Shown here: positions 7,171-15,385 of the stretch, in pieces
Layout of the letters: every line of letters starts with the position of its first letter
Numbering within the stretch: the first letter of the stretch is position 1
Assembly (NCBI GenBank): GCA_027943245.1
Contig: JANDJZ010001015.1
Location: 1-17,866, forward strand
From: Acanthamoeba sp. SK_2022b
Lineage: Eukaryota; Discosea; Longamoebia; Acanthamoebidae
DNA length: 17,866 nucleotides
Direction of reading: 5' to 3'
Made by a program: the position numbers and the translations under genes
The notes under the pieces: model-generated
Told to the model about the DNA's origin: nothing
What the model saw: the letters and a program-made list of their open reading frames with translations, nothing else
The model's database searches: none

Positions 7171-7767
7171 ATGATAGCCACCAAAGACAGGGTTCGCATT
7201 GTCGAAACCCGGGTGTTGTCCGATGACTGGTACCTGCTGAAAAAAACCACCTTTGATTTTCTGCGGCGCGATGGCGTTTGGCAGCGACAAAGCCGTGAGA
7301 CCTACGATCGCGGCGACGGCGCGGTGATTTTGCTGTTCAACCGGCAGGCGCAAACGGTGATCCTGACGCGCCAGTTCCGTTTTCCGGTCTTCGTCAACGG
7401 CCATGACGGCATGTTGATTGAGGCCGCCGCCGGCTTGCTGGACAACGCGTCGCCGGAGGCGCGCATCCGCGCCGAAGCGGAAGAGGAAACCGGCTATTTC
7501 GTGCAGAGCGTGGAAAAGGTGTTCGAAGCCTACATGAGCCCAGGCTCGGTCACCGAGAAGCTGCACTTTTTCGTCGGCGAATATCAGGCGGGCGACCGCA
7601 TCAACGAGGGCGGCGGGGTGGCGGCGGAGGGGGAAGATCTGGAGGTGCTCGAGCTGCCGCTGGCGCAAGCCCTGCAGGCGGTTCGCCAGGGCACGATCGT
7701 TGACGCCAAGACCATCATGCTGCTGCAGTTTGTCGCCTTGAACCGGACATTGGAGGAAGAACGATGA
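7171..7767 (+). CDS. Nudix hydrolase, NudK-like (nucleoside-diphosphate-sugar pyrophosphatase type)
   Basis: A 198-residue protein with strong resemblance to E. coli NudK (GDP-mannose pyrophosphatase, 191 aa): YDRGDGAVILLFN, ILTRQFR, AGLLDN, YMSPGSVTEKLHFF and EDLEVLELP all align. The Nudix box spans about residues 88-109 (GLLDN...RAEAEEETGY) with the R-E-x-x-E-E type metal-binding glutamates largely kept. Members hydrolyse nucleotide sugars or ADP-ribose to NMP plus sugar phosphate. The start at 7171 has GGAG 8 nt upstream. The ATG of the next gene overlaps its stop (ATGA), so the two are translationally coupled. A true nudK orthologue cannot be told from a paralogue here, so no symbol is given. 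Confidence 0.88.
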   Translation: MIATKDRVRIVETRVLSDDWYLLKKTTFDFLRRDGVWQRQSRETYDRGDGAVILLFNRQAQTVILTRQFRFPVFVNGHDGMLIEAAAGLLDNASPEARIRAEAEEETGYFVQSVEKVFEAYMSPGSVTEKLHFFVGEYQAGDRINEGGGVAAEGEDLEVLELPLAQALQAVRQGTIVDAKTIMLLQFVALNRTLEEER

Positions 7768-8132
7768 AAGCCCAACAAATCTTGATCGCCGGCCCCTATC
7801 GCAGCGGCACCGATGGCGATCCGCAGCGTATCGCCGCCAATCTGGCGCGCCTGGAACAGGCGGCGCTGGCGGTTTACCAGCGGGGGCACGTGCCGGTGAT
7901 CGGCGAGTGGTTGGCGCTGCCTTTGGCGGCGGCGGCGGGTTCCACTCAGGTTGGCGATGCGGTGAGCGAGGCGTTTCTTTACCCGGTGGCCCACCGGCTG
8001 ATTGCGCAGTGTCAGGCGGTGTATCGCATCGAAGGGGCGTCTGCGGGAGCCGATAACGACGTGCGGCTGGCCAACGAGCGGGGCCTGACGGTCTATCGCC
8101 GCCTGGAGGACATTCCGCCTGTTCAGGGGTAA
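7764..8132 (+). CDS. DUF4406 domain protein (nucleoside deoxyribosyltransferase-like fold)
   Basis: A 122-residue protein starting with a short beta strand and the ILIAGPYRSGT loop. This resembles the phosphate/nucleotide-binding IxGP motif of the DUF4406 and nucleoside 2-deoxyribosyltransferase-like group. A middle segment (GHVPVIGEWLALPLA) and a late GADNDVRLANERG stretch are also typical of this small family. No activity has been assigned. It overlaps the Nudix stop codon by 4 nt (ATGA), so the two proteins are likely made together and may act on the same nucleotide-sugar metabolite. Family assignment is fairly confident, function open. Confidence 0.75.
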   Translation: MKAQQILIAGPYRSGTDGDPQRIAANLARLEQAALAVYQRGHVPVIGEWLALPLAAAAGSTQVGDAVSEAFLYPVAHRLIAQCQAVYRIEGASAGADNDVRLANERGLTVYRRLEDIPPVQG

Positions 8133-8134
8133 TC

Positions 8135-8161
8135 GAGGGGCGGGTAGAGGCTCGCCCCCTC
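8135..8161. terminator. GC-rich hairpin between the convergent DUF4406 and malY genes
   Basis: GAGGGGCG (8135-8142) can pair with CGCCCCCTC (8153-8161) with a one-base bulge. It lies in the 35-bp gap between the stops of the DUF4406 gene and malY, where a shared terminator is expected. Neither strand has a good T tract, so it may be weak or Rho-assisted. Confidence 0.4.
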
Positions 8162-8167
8162 GCGCTA

Positions 8168-9346
8168 TTACTCGCCCAGCCCCAACCGCAATCCGGCGAT
8201 CAGCTTGTCCATGCCGGCCTCCAGCTTGCTGCGCGGGCAGCCGACGTTGAGGCGCAGGAACCCGCGGCCTTCCTCGCCGTAGGTAAAGCCCGGCATGATC
8301 GCCACCTTTTCACGCTCGATCAGCACCTGCTGCAGCGCACGATCGTCAACGGCCAGCGGCCGCAGATCGATCCAGGCCAGGTAGGTGGCCTGCGGCGGGC
8401 GCCAGCCCAGCGCCGGAAACGCCTGCTCCAACCGCTCGGCGACGTAGGTCAGGTTATCCTGCAGATAGTCGCGCAGGGAATCCAACCAGGGTTCGCCGTG
8501 GCGATAGGCGGCCACGTGCGCGGCGACCGCCAGCACCGCCGGCGAGGAGAGGCCGTCGCGGGCTTTGAGCTGCTGGAAGTAGGCTTCGCGGCTGGCGTCG
8601 TCGCTGATGAAGCCGTAGGCGCCGGTCAGCGCCGGGATATTGAAACTCTTGGAGCCGGAGGTCAGCAGGGCCCAGCTGCCGGTCGCCACCTGGCTCCACG
8701 GCGTATGGCGGTGTTCCCCCCAGACCATGTCCATGTGGATCTCATCGCTGATGACGCGCACGTCGTGGCGCTCGCACAGTTCGGCCATCTGCTGCAGCTC
8801 GTCGCGGCGCCACACTTTGCCGGTGGGGTTATGCGGGCTGCACAGCAGCAGGATCTTGGTCTGTGGCCGCGCCAGCAAGGCCTCAAGGTGCGCCATGTCG
8901 CAGCGCCAGTCGTCGCCGGCTTTTTGCAGCGGGCAGGCCAACAGCTGGCGCTGGTTGGCGAGGATCACCTTGTAGAAGGCGTCGTAGGCCGGAGTATGGG
9001 TCACCACGTAGTCGCCCGGTACGGACCATTGGCGGATCAGCTGCGCCGCCATGTAGATAACGGAAGGGCCGTACACCGCCGTTGCGGTGTCGATGGCGGC
9101 GTTGAAACGTTGCTGATACCAGTGGCGCAGCGCGCCGAGAAAATCCTCGTGCTGCCAGCGGCTGTAGCCCAGCACGCCGTGCTGCAGGCGCTGCTGCAAC
9201 GCCTCGAGAATGCACGGCGCGGTGGCGAAATCCATATCGGAGATGGTGAACGGCAGCAGATCGGCGCTGCCGAAGCGATCGGCGATATAGTCCCACTGGG
9301 TGCACCAGGTGCCGTGGCGGTCGATCGGGGTGGCGAAATCAAACAT
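8168..9346 (-). CDS. malY: MalY, PLP-dependent cystathionine beta-lyase / maltose regulon modulator
   Basis: A 392-residue fold-type I aminotransferase-like enzyme of the MalY/PatB group. In E. coli MalY cleaves C-S bonds (cystathionine beta-lyase activity) and also binds and inhibits the activator MalT. The PLP site is intact: Y121 in the TPAYD segment, N173 in PHNPTG, D201 in VISDEIH and the Schiff-base lysine K233 in TSGSKSFN, the same number as in E. coli. A C-terminal arginine suited to substrate carboxylate binding appears in FLRLNVGCPR. It overlaps the end of malX by 8 nt and is the second gene of malXY. No malT or other maltose genes are in the window, so the MalT interaction is known only from the family. 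Confidence 0.95.
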   Translation of the reverse strand: MFDFATPIDRHGTWCTQWDYIADRFGSADLLPFTISDMDFATAPCILEALQQRLQHGVLGYSRWQHEDFLGALRHWYQQRFNAAIDTATAVYGPSVIYMAAQLIRQWSVPGDYVVTHTPAYDAFYKVILANQRQLLACPLQKAGDDWRCDMAHLEALLARPQTKILLLCSPHNPTGKVWRRDELQQMAELCERHDVRVISDEIHMDMVWGEHRHTPWSQVATGSWALLTSGSKSFNIPALTGAYGFISDDASREAYFQQLKARDGLSSPAVLAVAAHVAAYRHGEPWLDSLRDYLQDNLTYVAERLEQAFPALGWRPPQATYLAWIDLRPLAVDDRALQQVLIEREKVAIMPGFTYGEEGRGFLRLNVGCPRSKLEAGMDKLIAGLRLGLGE

Positions 9347-10958
9347 GGGTGGCTCCCTGCAGCGCCGCGGCAGGTTGCGCCGTGGCTATCAGTGAGTCTA
9401 ATTCATCCTTCACCGATTGCACCTGTGGGCCGATCACCACCTGCAGATTATGCTCGTTGAGATGCACCACGCCGATGGCGCGGTTGGCCTTCAACGCCGC
9501 GTCGTCCACCCGGCTCATGTCGTTGACCGACAGGCGCAGGCGGGTGATGCAGTTGTCCAGCGTGATGATGTTGTCCGGGCCGCCGAGCGCCGCCAAAATC
9601 GCCGGCACGTTGTAGCCGGATTTGCCCACCGCGCCGGCCGGCGCGCTCTGGCTGACGGCGCTGTCGCTTTCGCGGCCCGGCGTTTTGATGTTAAAGCGCT
9701 GGATGGCGAAGCGGAAAATGGCGTAATAGCCGACAAACCAGACGGCGGCCACCACCGGCACCAGATACCACTTGGTGGCGGTGCCGTGCAGAATGCCGAA
9801 CACTACGAAGTCGATGATATTGCCGTCGGTATTGCCGATTGTCACGCCCAGCAGCGCCATCACGGTAAAGCCCAACCCGGTGAGCAGCGCGTGGATCAGG
9901 TAGAGGAACGGCGCGACGAACAGGAACAGGAACTCGATCGGCTCGGTGGTGCCGCCGACCACGCAGGCCACCACGCCGGAAATCAACAGCCCTTTGATTT
10001 TATGGCGGTTCTCAGGTTTGGCGCAGTGATACATCGCCAGCGCCGCGCCCGGCAGCCCGCCGAGGAACGCCGGCATTTTACCCTGCGACAGGAAGCGAGT
10101 GGCGCTCTCGGCGAAGCCGGTGGTGGTTGGGCAGGAGAGCTGCGCCTGGAAGATGGTCAGGGCGCCGCTGACGCTGTGGCCGCACACTTCCATCGTACCG
10201 CCCGCCTCGGTAAAGCGGATCAGCGCCACCAGAATGTGCTGCAGGCCGAACGGCAGCAGCAAACGTTCGCCGGTGCCGAACAGCATCGGGCCAAAGGCGC
10301 CGGCGCTGTTGATCACCCAGCCCAGCCCGGTGATGCCGGCGGCGAACCACGGCCAGATCAGCGGGATCACCAGGCCGCACAGGCCCAGCACCACGGTGGT
10401 GACGATCGGCACGAAGCGCGTGCCGCCGAAGAACGCCAGCGCGTCCGGCAGACGGATAGTGTGGAAGCGTTCATGCAGGCGATAGACGATGATGCCGACG
10501 ATCACCGCGCCGAGGATGCCGGTATCGATCGACTGAATGCCGAGAATGTTCTGGATGTTGTTGGCTTTCAGCACTAGCGGATCGCTGGTGGGCAGCACGC
10601 CGGCGGCGGTCAGGTAGAAATTGGTGCCCAAATTCAGCACGGCGAAGCCGACGAAGCCGGAGAAGGCGGCGACACCCTTGTTTTCGCGCGCCATGCCCAG
10701 CGGAATGGCGATGGCGAACATCACCGGCAGGAAGCTGAAGGCGAAGGAACCGACCTTGCTCATCCAGGTAAAGATCAGCTGGAAGATCGGGTGGCCGATA
10801 AACGGCATCAGGGTGATCACGTCGCGGCTGCTCAGCGAGCTGCCGATCCCCAGCATGATGCCGCAGAAAGAGAGCAAGGCGACGGGCAACATGAAGGTTT
10901 TGCCCAGGCTCTGGAAGAACTCCCAGAGGGTGATTTTTGGTTTGTTGGCTGCTGACAT
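9339..10958 (-). CDS. malX: MalX, PTS EIICB component of the maltose/glucose type
   Basis: A 539-residue sugar phosphotransferase permease. The EIIC domain (about 10-425) has about ten membrane helices and the glucose-family signature G336-T-T-E-P-I-E-F. A linker rich in Ser and Ala leads to the EIIB domain (about 448-525) with the phosphorylated cysteine C470 in LDNCITRLRL. No EIIA domain is fused, so phosphate should come from a separate EIIA such as Crr. E. coli MalX transports and phosphorylates glucose or maltose; its physiological substrate is not settled. ATG 10956-10958 has a strong AGGAGAAG Shine-Dalgarno. It is the first gene of malXY, and the promoter region contains a MalI palindrome and a CRP-like site. 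Confidence 0.95.
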   Translation of the reverse strand: MSAANKPKITLWEFFQSLGKTFMLPVALLSFCGIMLGIGSSLSSRDVITLMPFIGHPIFQLIFTWMSKVGSFAFSFLPVMFAIAIPLGMARENKGVAAFSGFVGFAVLNLGTNFYLTAAGVLPTSDPLVLKANNIQNILGIQSIDTGILGAVIVGIIVYRLHERFHTIRLPDALAFFGGTRFVPIVTTVVLGLCGLVIPLIWPWFAAGITGLGWVINSAGAFGPMLFGTGERLLLPFGLQHILVALIRFTEAGGTMEVCGHSVSGALTIFQAQLSCPTTTGFAESATRFLSQGKMPAFLGGLPGAALAMYHCAKPENRHKIKGLLISGVVACVVGGTTEPIEFLFLFVAPFLYLIHALLTGLGFTVMALLGVTIGNTDGNIIDFVVFGILHGTATKWYLVPVVAAVWFVGYYAIFRFAIQRFNIKTPGRESDSAVSQSAPAGAVGKSGYNVPAILAALGGPDNIITLDNCITRLRLSVNDMSRVDDAALKANRAIGVVHLNEHNLQVVIGPQVQSVKDELDSLIATAQPAAALQGATHV

Positions 10959-11019
10959 AACCGACTTCTCCTGGCGAAAAGACGAGCAAAAAGGGGGACT
11001 TCTGATTAGGTAAAAAGAA

Positions 11020-11035
11020 GATAAAACGTTTTACC
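11020..11035. promoter_or_regulatory. MalI operator at the malX promoter
   Basis: A perfect 12-bp palindrome TAAAACGTTTTA (11022-11033) lies 62 nt upstream of malX. It overlaps a possible malX -10 hexamer (TATCTT on minus, 11018-11023). The central ACG/CGT is the usual LacI-family operator core, and the motif matches the known MalI target type in E. coli. It recurs at 11100-11111. Confidence 0.8.
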
Positions 11036-11044
11036 TAGCAAAAA

Positions 11045-11060
11045 TGCGCCGCCAATCACA
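11045..11060. promoter_or_regulatory. Candidate CRP site between malX and malI
   Basis: TGCGC-N6-TCACA. One half-site is perfect and the other degenerate. With the TATCTT -10 box, its centre at 11052.5 would sit near -41.5 of malX, the class II CRP position. E. coli malXY and malI are CRP-dependent, which supports the reading. Confidence 0.45.
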
Positions 11061-11096
11061 AATCTGCCGCCCGGTTTTTGGCGACAATGCGGCAGG

Positions 11097-11114
11097 CAGT
11101 AAAACGTTTTACTG
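11097..11114. promoter_or_regulatory. Second MalI operator, at the malI promoter
   Basis: CAGTAAAACGTTTTACTG is a perfect 18-bp palindrome ending 66 nt before the malI start. Its centre is 78 bp from that of the malX operator. It probably serves autorepression; the leftmost bases overlap a possible malI -10 (TAAAAC) placed 16 bp after TTGGCG. Confidence 0.8.
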
Positions 11115-11180
11115 AGCTAACGGATTCGGTATACCCTTGATCATTACGGCGGGTTGCCCAGGAACGGGTTCGCAGAGACT

Positions 11181-12212
11181 ATGAGCATCAAAAAAATCAC
11201 CATCACCGATGTGGCGCAGCAGGCGGGCGTGTCGGTCACCACGGTTTCCCTGGTGTTGAGCGGCAAGGGGCGCATTTCGCCGACCACCGTCGAGAAGGTC
11301 AATCAGGCGATAGAGCTGCTGGGCTACGTGCGCAATCGCCCGGCGGCGACGCTGCGCGGCGGGGAGTCCGGGGTGATTGGCCTTATTCTGCGCGACATCT
11401 GCGAACCTTTCTATGCCGAAATGACCGCCGGGCTGAGCGAAGCGCTGGAGGCGCACGACAAGCTGCTGTTTTTGACGCAGAGCGGGCGCGACGGCCAGGG
11501 CCTGCAGCGGGCGTTTGACGCGCTGCTGGCGCAGGGCGTCGACGGCATCGTGCTGGCGGGTGGCATTCGCGCGGCGGCGGGCCTGAAGGAGAAGGCGGCC
11601 GAGCAGGGCGTACCGCTGGTCTGCGTGGCGCGCTCCAGCGGTCTCGATGGCGTGGACGTGGTGCGGCCGGACAACATGCAGGCCGCCAAGCTGGCCACCG
11701 AATTTTTGATCAAGCGCGGCCACAGCCAAATCGCCTACCTCGGCGGCCACAGCGATTCATTGACGCGCGCCGAGCGGCTGGGCGGCTTTTGCGCCACGCT
11801 GGTGCAGTACGGCCTGCCGTTTCGCAGCGAATGGATCGTCGAGTGCGATTGCCGGCAGCGCCAGGCGGCGGAAGCGGCGGAGCAACTGCTGCGCCATTAC
11901 CCGAACATTACCGCCATCGTCTGCCACAAGGCGTCGGTGGCGCTCGGCGCCTATTTTGGCCTGGCGCGCAGCGGCCGCAGCATCGGTTCGGACGGGGTAG
12001 ACGCCTACTACGGGCGGCAGGTGGCGCTGATCGGCTTCGGTGACGTGCCGGAGGCCGAACTGACCGAGCCGCCGCTGACCTTCGTCTCCAGCTCGGCGCG
12101 GGAAGTGGGGCGCAGCGCCGCCGCGCGCCTGCTGCAGCGCATCGGTGACGCCGACCTGCCGGCGCAGAACGTCATTCTGCCGCCGACGCTGATCCGGCGC
12201 GGTTCCGCCTAG
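11181..12212 (+). CDS. malI: MalI, LacI-family repressor of malXY
   Basis: A 343-residue LacI/GalR repressor, one residue longer than E. coli MalI. The N-terminal helix-turn-helix (about 8-27) reads ITDVAQQAGVSVTTVSLVLSG and is followed by the hinge region (RNRPAATLRGGES) and a periplasmic-binding-protein-like effector domain from about residue 60. The frame is open back to 11154, but ATG 11181 gives the usual LacI-family N-terminus. It is divergent from malX, and two matching palindromes lie between them, so it most likely represses malXY and itself. The inducer is unknown from sequence. Its stop overlaps that of convergent ampR by 4 nt (12209-12212). Confidence 0.94.
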   Translation: MSIKKITITDVAQQAGVSVTTVSLVLSGKGRISPTTVEKVNQAIELLGYVRNRPAATLRGGESGVIGLILRDICEPFYAEMTAGLSEALEAHDKLLFLTQSGRDGQGLQRAFDALLAQGVDGIVLAGGIRAAAGLKEKAAEQGVPLVCVARSSGLDGVDVVRPDNMQAAKLATEFLIKRGHSQIAYLGGHSDSLTRAERLGGFCATLVQYGLPFRSEWIVECDCRQRQAAEAAEQLLRHYPNITAIVCHKASVALGAYFGLARSGRSIGSDGVDAYYGRQVALIGFGDVPEAELTEPPLTFVSSSAREVGRSAAARLLQRIGDADLPAQNVILPPTLIRRGSA

Positions 12213-13090
12213 CCCTGCCGCTGTTCCTCTTCCGCCTCCCGGCGGATCCAGCCGATAAAGGTTTTCATCGCCGGCGTCAGATCCCGCGATTTCAAATGGG
12301 TCAGCCAATAGGCGCCGAGCGCGGCCTCGGCGGCAAACGGCCGCTGCAGCGCGCCGGCGGCCAGTTCGCGGCGGAACATGCTGACCGGCGCCAGCGCCAC
12401 GCCGTCGCACTGGATAGCGCCTTCCACCATCAGCCTTGACGAGTCGAACACCGGGCCGTTGATCCGCCACGGCGTCACCTGTGCCGCCGCGAACCAGCGC
12501 TCCCATTCATCCTTGCGGTAGGTGCGCATCAGCTGCTCGTGCTGCAGATCCTGCGGCGTGCGCAGGCGCGCGGCGACCGCCGGCGGGCAGAGCACCGTCA
12601 GCGGCGCGTCGAACAGCTTGATATTGCAGGTGGCGGGCCAGAGCCCTTCGCCGAAGCGGATGGCGAAATCCATGCCGTCGGCCGACAGATTGACCAGGTT
12701 GTTGTGGGTGAGCACCCGCAGATCGATAAACGGGTGCGCCGTGCGGAACGCCGCCAGCCGCGGCATCAGCCAGCCGACGGCGAAGGTGCCGACCACCGCC
12801 ACCGTCAGCACCTCGTGGAAATGCCCGCCTTCGAACTGCTGCAGCACCGCCTCGATGCGGTCGAAGGCGTCGCTCAATACCGGCAGCAGCGCCTGGCCCT
12901 CTTCGGTCAGATCCAGCCCGCGCGGCAGGCGGCGGAACAGCTGAATGCCCAGCTGTTCTTCCAGCATGCGCACCTGCTGGCTGACGGCGGCCTGGGTGAC
13001 GCGCAGCTCCAGACCGGCGCGGGTGAAGTTCAGGTGACGAGCGGAGGATTCGAACGCCCGCAGGGCGTTGAGGGGAAGTCGATTGCGCAT
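12209..13090 (-). CDS. ampR: AmpR, LysR-type regulator of the AmpC beta-lactamase
   Basis: A 293-residue LysR-type regulator. The N-terminal winged helix (about 5-65) contains [29 protein letters not shown]. The effector domain has AmpR-specific stretches: [18 protein letters not shown] near residue 98, [19 protein letters not shown] and ALGAYWLT. In other enterobacteria AmpR responds to cell-wall muropeptides and switches from repressor to activator of ampC. It is divergent from ampC, with the classical intercistronic arrangement and AmpR-type sequence. The start at 13088-13090 has no strong ribosome binding site. Its stop overlaps malI, so any terminator would lie within malI. Confidence 0.92.
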   Translation of the reverse strand: MRNRLPLNALRAFESSARHLNFTRAGLELRVTQAAVSQQVRMLEEQLGIQLFRRLPRGLDLTEEGQALLPVLSDAFDRIEAVLQQFEGGHFHEVLTVAVVGTFAVGWLMPRLAAFRTAHPFIDLRVLTHNNLVNLSADGMDFAIRFGEGLWPATCNIKLFDAPLTVLCPPAVAARLRTPQDLQHEQLMRTYRKDEWERWFAAAQVTPWRINGPVFDSSRLMVEGAIQCDGVALAPVSMFRRELAAGALQRPFAAEAALGAYWLTHLKSRDLTPAMKTFIGWIRREAEEEQRQG

Positions 13091-13106
13091 TGTCGATAGC
13101 CATAAG

Positions 13107-13167
13107 TTTTTCTTTATGCTGGCTGAAATTATTATCGCTTGTCAACCCGGCGGCAAAATCCGATATT
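13107..13167 (+). promoter_or_regulatory. ampC promoter and upstream AmpR-binding region
   Basis: TTGTCA (13139-13144), a 17-bp spacer and GATATT (13162-13167) form a recognisable promoter with a start near 13174. Just upstream, 13107-13138 contains TTCTTTATGCTGGCTGAAAT, resembling the LysR-type AmpR site of Enterobacter and Citrobacter ampC promoters, which also continue into TTGTCAAC. The promoter would give a leader of about 123 nt before the ampC ATG, in line with the unusually long S. marcescens ampC leader I recall from the literature. Confidence 0.65.
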
Positions 13168-13172
13168 TGGCG

Positions 13173-13199
13173 CGGCTGCTCAGAGTGTCACGGCAGCCG
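13173..13199 (+). promoter_or_regulatory. 5' leader stem-loop of ampC mRNA
   Basis: CGGCTGC (13173-13179) and GCAGCCG (13193-13199) form a perfect 7-bp stem with a 13-nt loop at the predicted 5' end of the ampC transcript. The S. marcescens ampC leader has been reported (from memory) to hold a stem-loop that stabilises the message; this hairpin is the obvious candidate. Confidence 0.65.
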
Positions 13200-13296
13200 T
13201 AAAGGAATGACATCATCAATCAGGGAAAGCGCCGTATATAACGCCAATAAAAACTTTTGGCCGCGGCCGATGCCCTGCAACCTAAGAGCTTCTATC

Positions 13297-14433
13297 ATGA
13301 CGAAAATGAACCGCCTGGCGGCCGCGCTGATCGCCGCACTGATCCTGCCGACCGCGCACGCCGCACAGCAGCAGGATATCGACGCCGTTATTCAGCCGCT
13401 GATGAAAAAATACGGCGTGCCGGGCATGGCGATCGCCGTGTCGGTCGACGGCAAACAGCAGATTTACCCGTATGGCGTCGCCTCGAAGCAGACCGGTAAA
13501 CCGATCACCGAGCAGACGCTGTTTGAAGTGGGCTCGCTGAGCAAAACCTTCACCGCGACGCTGGCGGTCTATGCGCAGCAGCAGGGCAAACTGTCGTTTA
13601 AAGACCCGGCCAGCCACTATCTGCCCGAGCTGCGCGGCAGCGCCTTCGACGGCGTCAGCCTGCTGAATCTGGCGACCCACACCTCCGGCCTGCCGCTGTT
13701 TGTGCCGGATGACGTGACCAACAACGCCCAGCTGATGGCCTATTACCGGGCCTGGCAGCCGAAACACCCGGCGGGCAGCTACCGCGTCTATTCCAACCTC
13801 GGCATCGGCATGCTGGGCATGATCGCCGCCAAGAGCCTCGACCAGCCGTTTATCCAGGCGATGGAACAGGGGATGCTGCCGGCGTTGGGCATGAGCCACA
13901 CCTACGTGCAGGTGCCGGCGGCGCAGATGGCCAACTATGCGCAGGGTTACAGCAAGGACGATAAGCCGGTGCGGGTCAACCCCGGTCCGCTGGACGCCGA
14001 GTCTTACGGCATCAAGTCTAACGCCCGCGATCTGATTCGCTATCTGGACGCCAACCTGCAGCAGGTGAAGGTAGCGCAGCCGTGGCGCGACGCGCTGGCC
14101 GCGACGCACGTCGGTTATTACAAGGCGGGCGCGTTCACGCAGGATCTGATGTGGGAGAACTACCCGTATCCGGTGAAACTGTCGCGTTTGATTGAAGGCA
14201 ACAACGCCGGGATGATCATGAACGGCACGCCGGCCACCGCCATCACGCCGCCGCAGCCGGAATTGCGCGCCGGCTGGTATAACAAAACCGGCTCCACCGG
14301 CGGTTTCTCCACCTACGCGGTATTTATCCCGGCGAAGAATATCGCCGTGGTGATGCTGGCCAACAAGTGGTTCCCGAACGACGATCGCGTCGAAGCGACT
14401 TACCATATCATCCAGGCGCTGGAGAAGCGCTGA
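13297..14433 (+). CDS. ampC: Chromosomal class C beta-lactamase AmpC (SRT/SST type)
   Basis: A 378-residue precursor of the inducible periplasmic cephalosporinase of Serratia. A signal peptide (about residues 1-22, ending PTAHA) precedes the mature enzyme. The catalytic motifs are intact: S80-L-S-K83 with the nucleophile serine, Y165-S-N167 and K330-T-G332. Residue 235 of the precursor (in DAESYG) is glutamate, as in SST-1-like enzymes rather than the lysine I recall for SRT-1. The frame is open far upstream, but ATG 13297 gives a proper signal peptide and has AAGAG 8 nt before it; ATG 13306 is the alternative. It is divergent from ampR, which should control it. The sequence looks functional and essentially identical in type to S. 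marcescens AmpC. Confidence 0.96.
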   Translation: MTKMNRLAAALIAALILPTAHAAQQQDIDAVIQPLMKKYGVPGMAIAVSVDGKQQIYPYGVASKQTGKPITEQTLFEVGSLSKTFTATLAVYAQQQGKLSFKDPASHYLPELRGSAFDGVSLLNLATHTSGLPLFVPDDVTNNAQLMAYYRAWQPKHPAGSYRVYSNLGIGMLGMIAAKSLDQPFIQAMEQGMLPALGMSHTYVQVPAAQMANYAQGYSKDDKPVRVNPGPLDAESYGIKSNARDLIRYLDANLQQVKVAQPWRDALAATHVGYYKAGAFTQDLMWENYPYPVKLSRLIEGNNAGMIMNGTPATAITPPQPELRAGWYNKTGSTGGFSTYAVFIPAKNIAVVMLANKWFPNDDRVEATYHIIQALEKR

Positions 14434-14439
14434 CGGTCA

Positions 14440-14460
14440 GGGGCGCCGGCGAGGCGCCCC
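14440..14460. terminator. GC-rich hairpin between convergent ampC and lysR
   Basis: GGGGCGCC (14440-14447) and GGCGCCCC (14453-14460) form a perfect 8-bp stem with a 5-nt loop, 6 nt past the ampC stop and touching the stop codon of the convergent LysR gene. There is no T tract on either side, so termination efficiency is uncertain. Confidence 0.45.
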
Positions 14461-15368
14461 TACCACCGGTGCTGCCGTTCACGCCGCTCGCGCATGAAAT
14501 CGATAAAGGCGCGCAGCTTGAGCGGCAGATGCCTGCCGGCGGGAAAGTAGATGAAAAAGCCCGACGCTTCGCTGGCGTAATCCGGCAGCACTTCCACCAG
14601 TTGCCCCCGCGCCAGCTCCTGCAACACCGTGCCCTGAAAACGCTGTGCGATACCCAGGCCCGCCAACGCGGCATCTTTGATCAGCCGATCTTCGTTAAAA
14701 ATCAAACTGCCGCTGACGTCCAGCGCGCGTTCATCGTCGCCCAGGCTAAAATACCAGGGTTCCAGTTTGCCGCTGCCGGGGAAACGGTAGCGCAGGCAGT
14801 GGTGAGCAGGCAGATCGTCCGGCGTGGCCGGAACGCCGCAACGCGCCAGATAGTCGGGCGAGGCGACCAGCACCCGGCGCTGGCCGTTGTCGATCGGCAC
14901 GGCGATCATGTCTTTTTGCAGCATGGCGTGCATGCGAATGCCGGCATCGAAACTGCCCAGCACCAGATCGGAAAAGCGGTCTTCGGTAAACAGCTCCAGC
15001 TGCACGTCGGGATAGCGCCGTTGAAATTCCGCCAGGTGCGGCATCACCAGCAGCGAGGCGGCCAGCTGCGGCAGCGTGATGCGCAGCAGGCCCGCCGGCT
15101 GTGCGCCCAGGGCGCGCACGTCGTCCGCCGCCACGTCGATCTGGCTCATCGCCGGCGACACCTTCTGATAGAACAACCGGCCCTCGTCGCTGAGGCGCAC
15201 CGAGCGGCTGGTGCGGTGAAATAGCCGCACTCCCAGCTGATTCTCCAGCGCCTGAATGTTTTGCGACACCGCCGGCGGCGTGACGCCGAGCTGGCTGGCC
15301 GCGCGGGTAAAGTTGCCCAGGCGTGCGACGGCTTCGAAATAGGGCAGCAGCTGCAGGAGTGAACTCAT
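14460..15368 (-). CDS. LysR-type transcriptional regulator (uncharacterised)
   Basis: A 302-residue LysR-type regulator. The winged helix-turn-helix (about 5-63) contains GNFTRAASQLGVTPPAVSQNIQALENQLGVRLFHRTSRSVRLSDEG. The substrate domain has ITLPQLAASLLVMPHLAEFQRRYPDVQLEL and FDAGIRM, typical of the CrgA-like subgroup. It differs clearly from AmpR. It is divergent from the serine hydrolase gene, and a 15-bp palindrome with a T-N11-A core lies between them, so it most likely controls that gene and itself. The start ATG 15366-15368 lacks a strong Shine-Dalgarno. The effector is unknown. Confidence 0.88.
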   Translation of the reverse strand: MSSLLQLLPYFEAVARLGNFTRAASQLGVTPPAVSQNIQALENQLGVRLFHRTSRSVRLSDEGRLFYQKVSPAMSQIDVAADDVRALGAQPAGLLRITLPQLAASLLVMPHLAEFQRRYPDVQLELFTEDRFSDLVLGSFDAGIRMHAMLQKDMIAVPIDNGQRRVLVASPDYLARCGVPATPDDLPAHHCLRYRFPGSGKLEPWYFSLGDDERALDVSGSLIFNEDRLIKDAALAGLGIAQRFQGTVLQELARGQLVEVLPDYASEASGFFIYFPAGRHLPLKLRAFIDFMRERRERQHRW

Positions 15369-15385
15369 CTATCAATAACCTGTGC

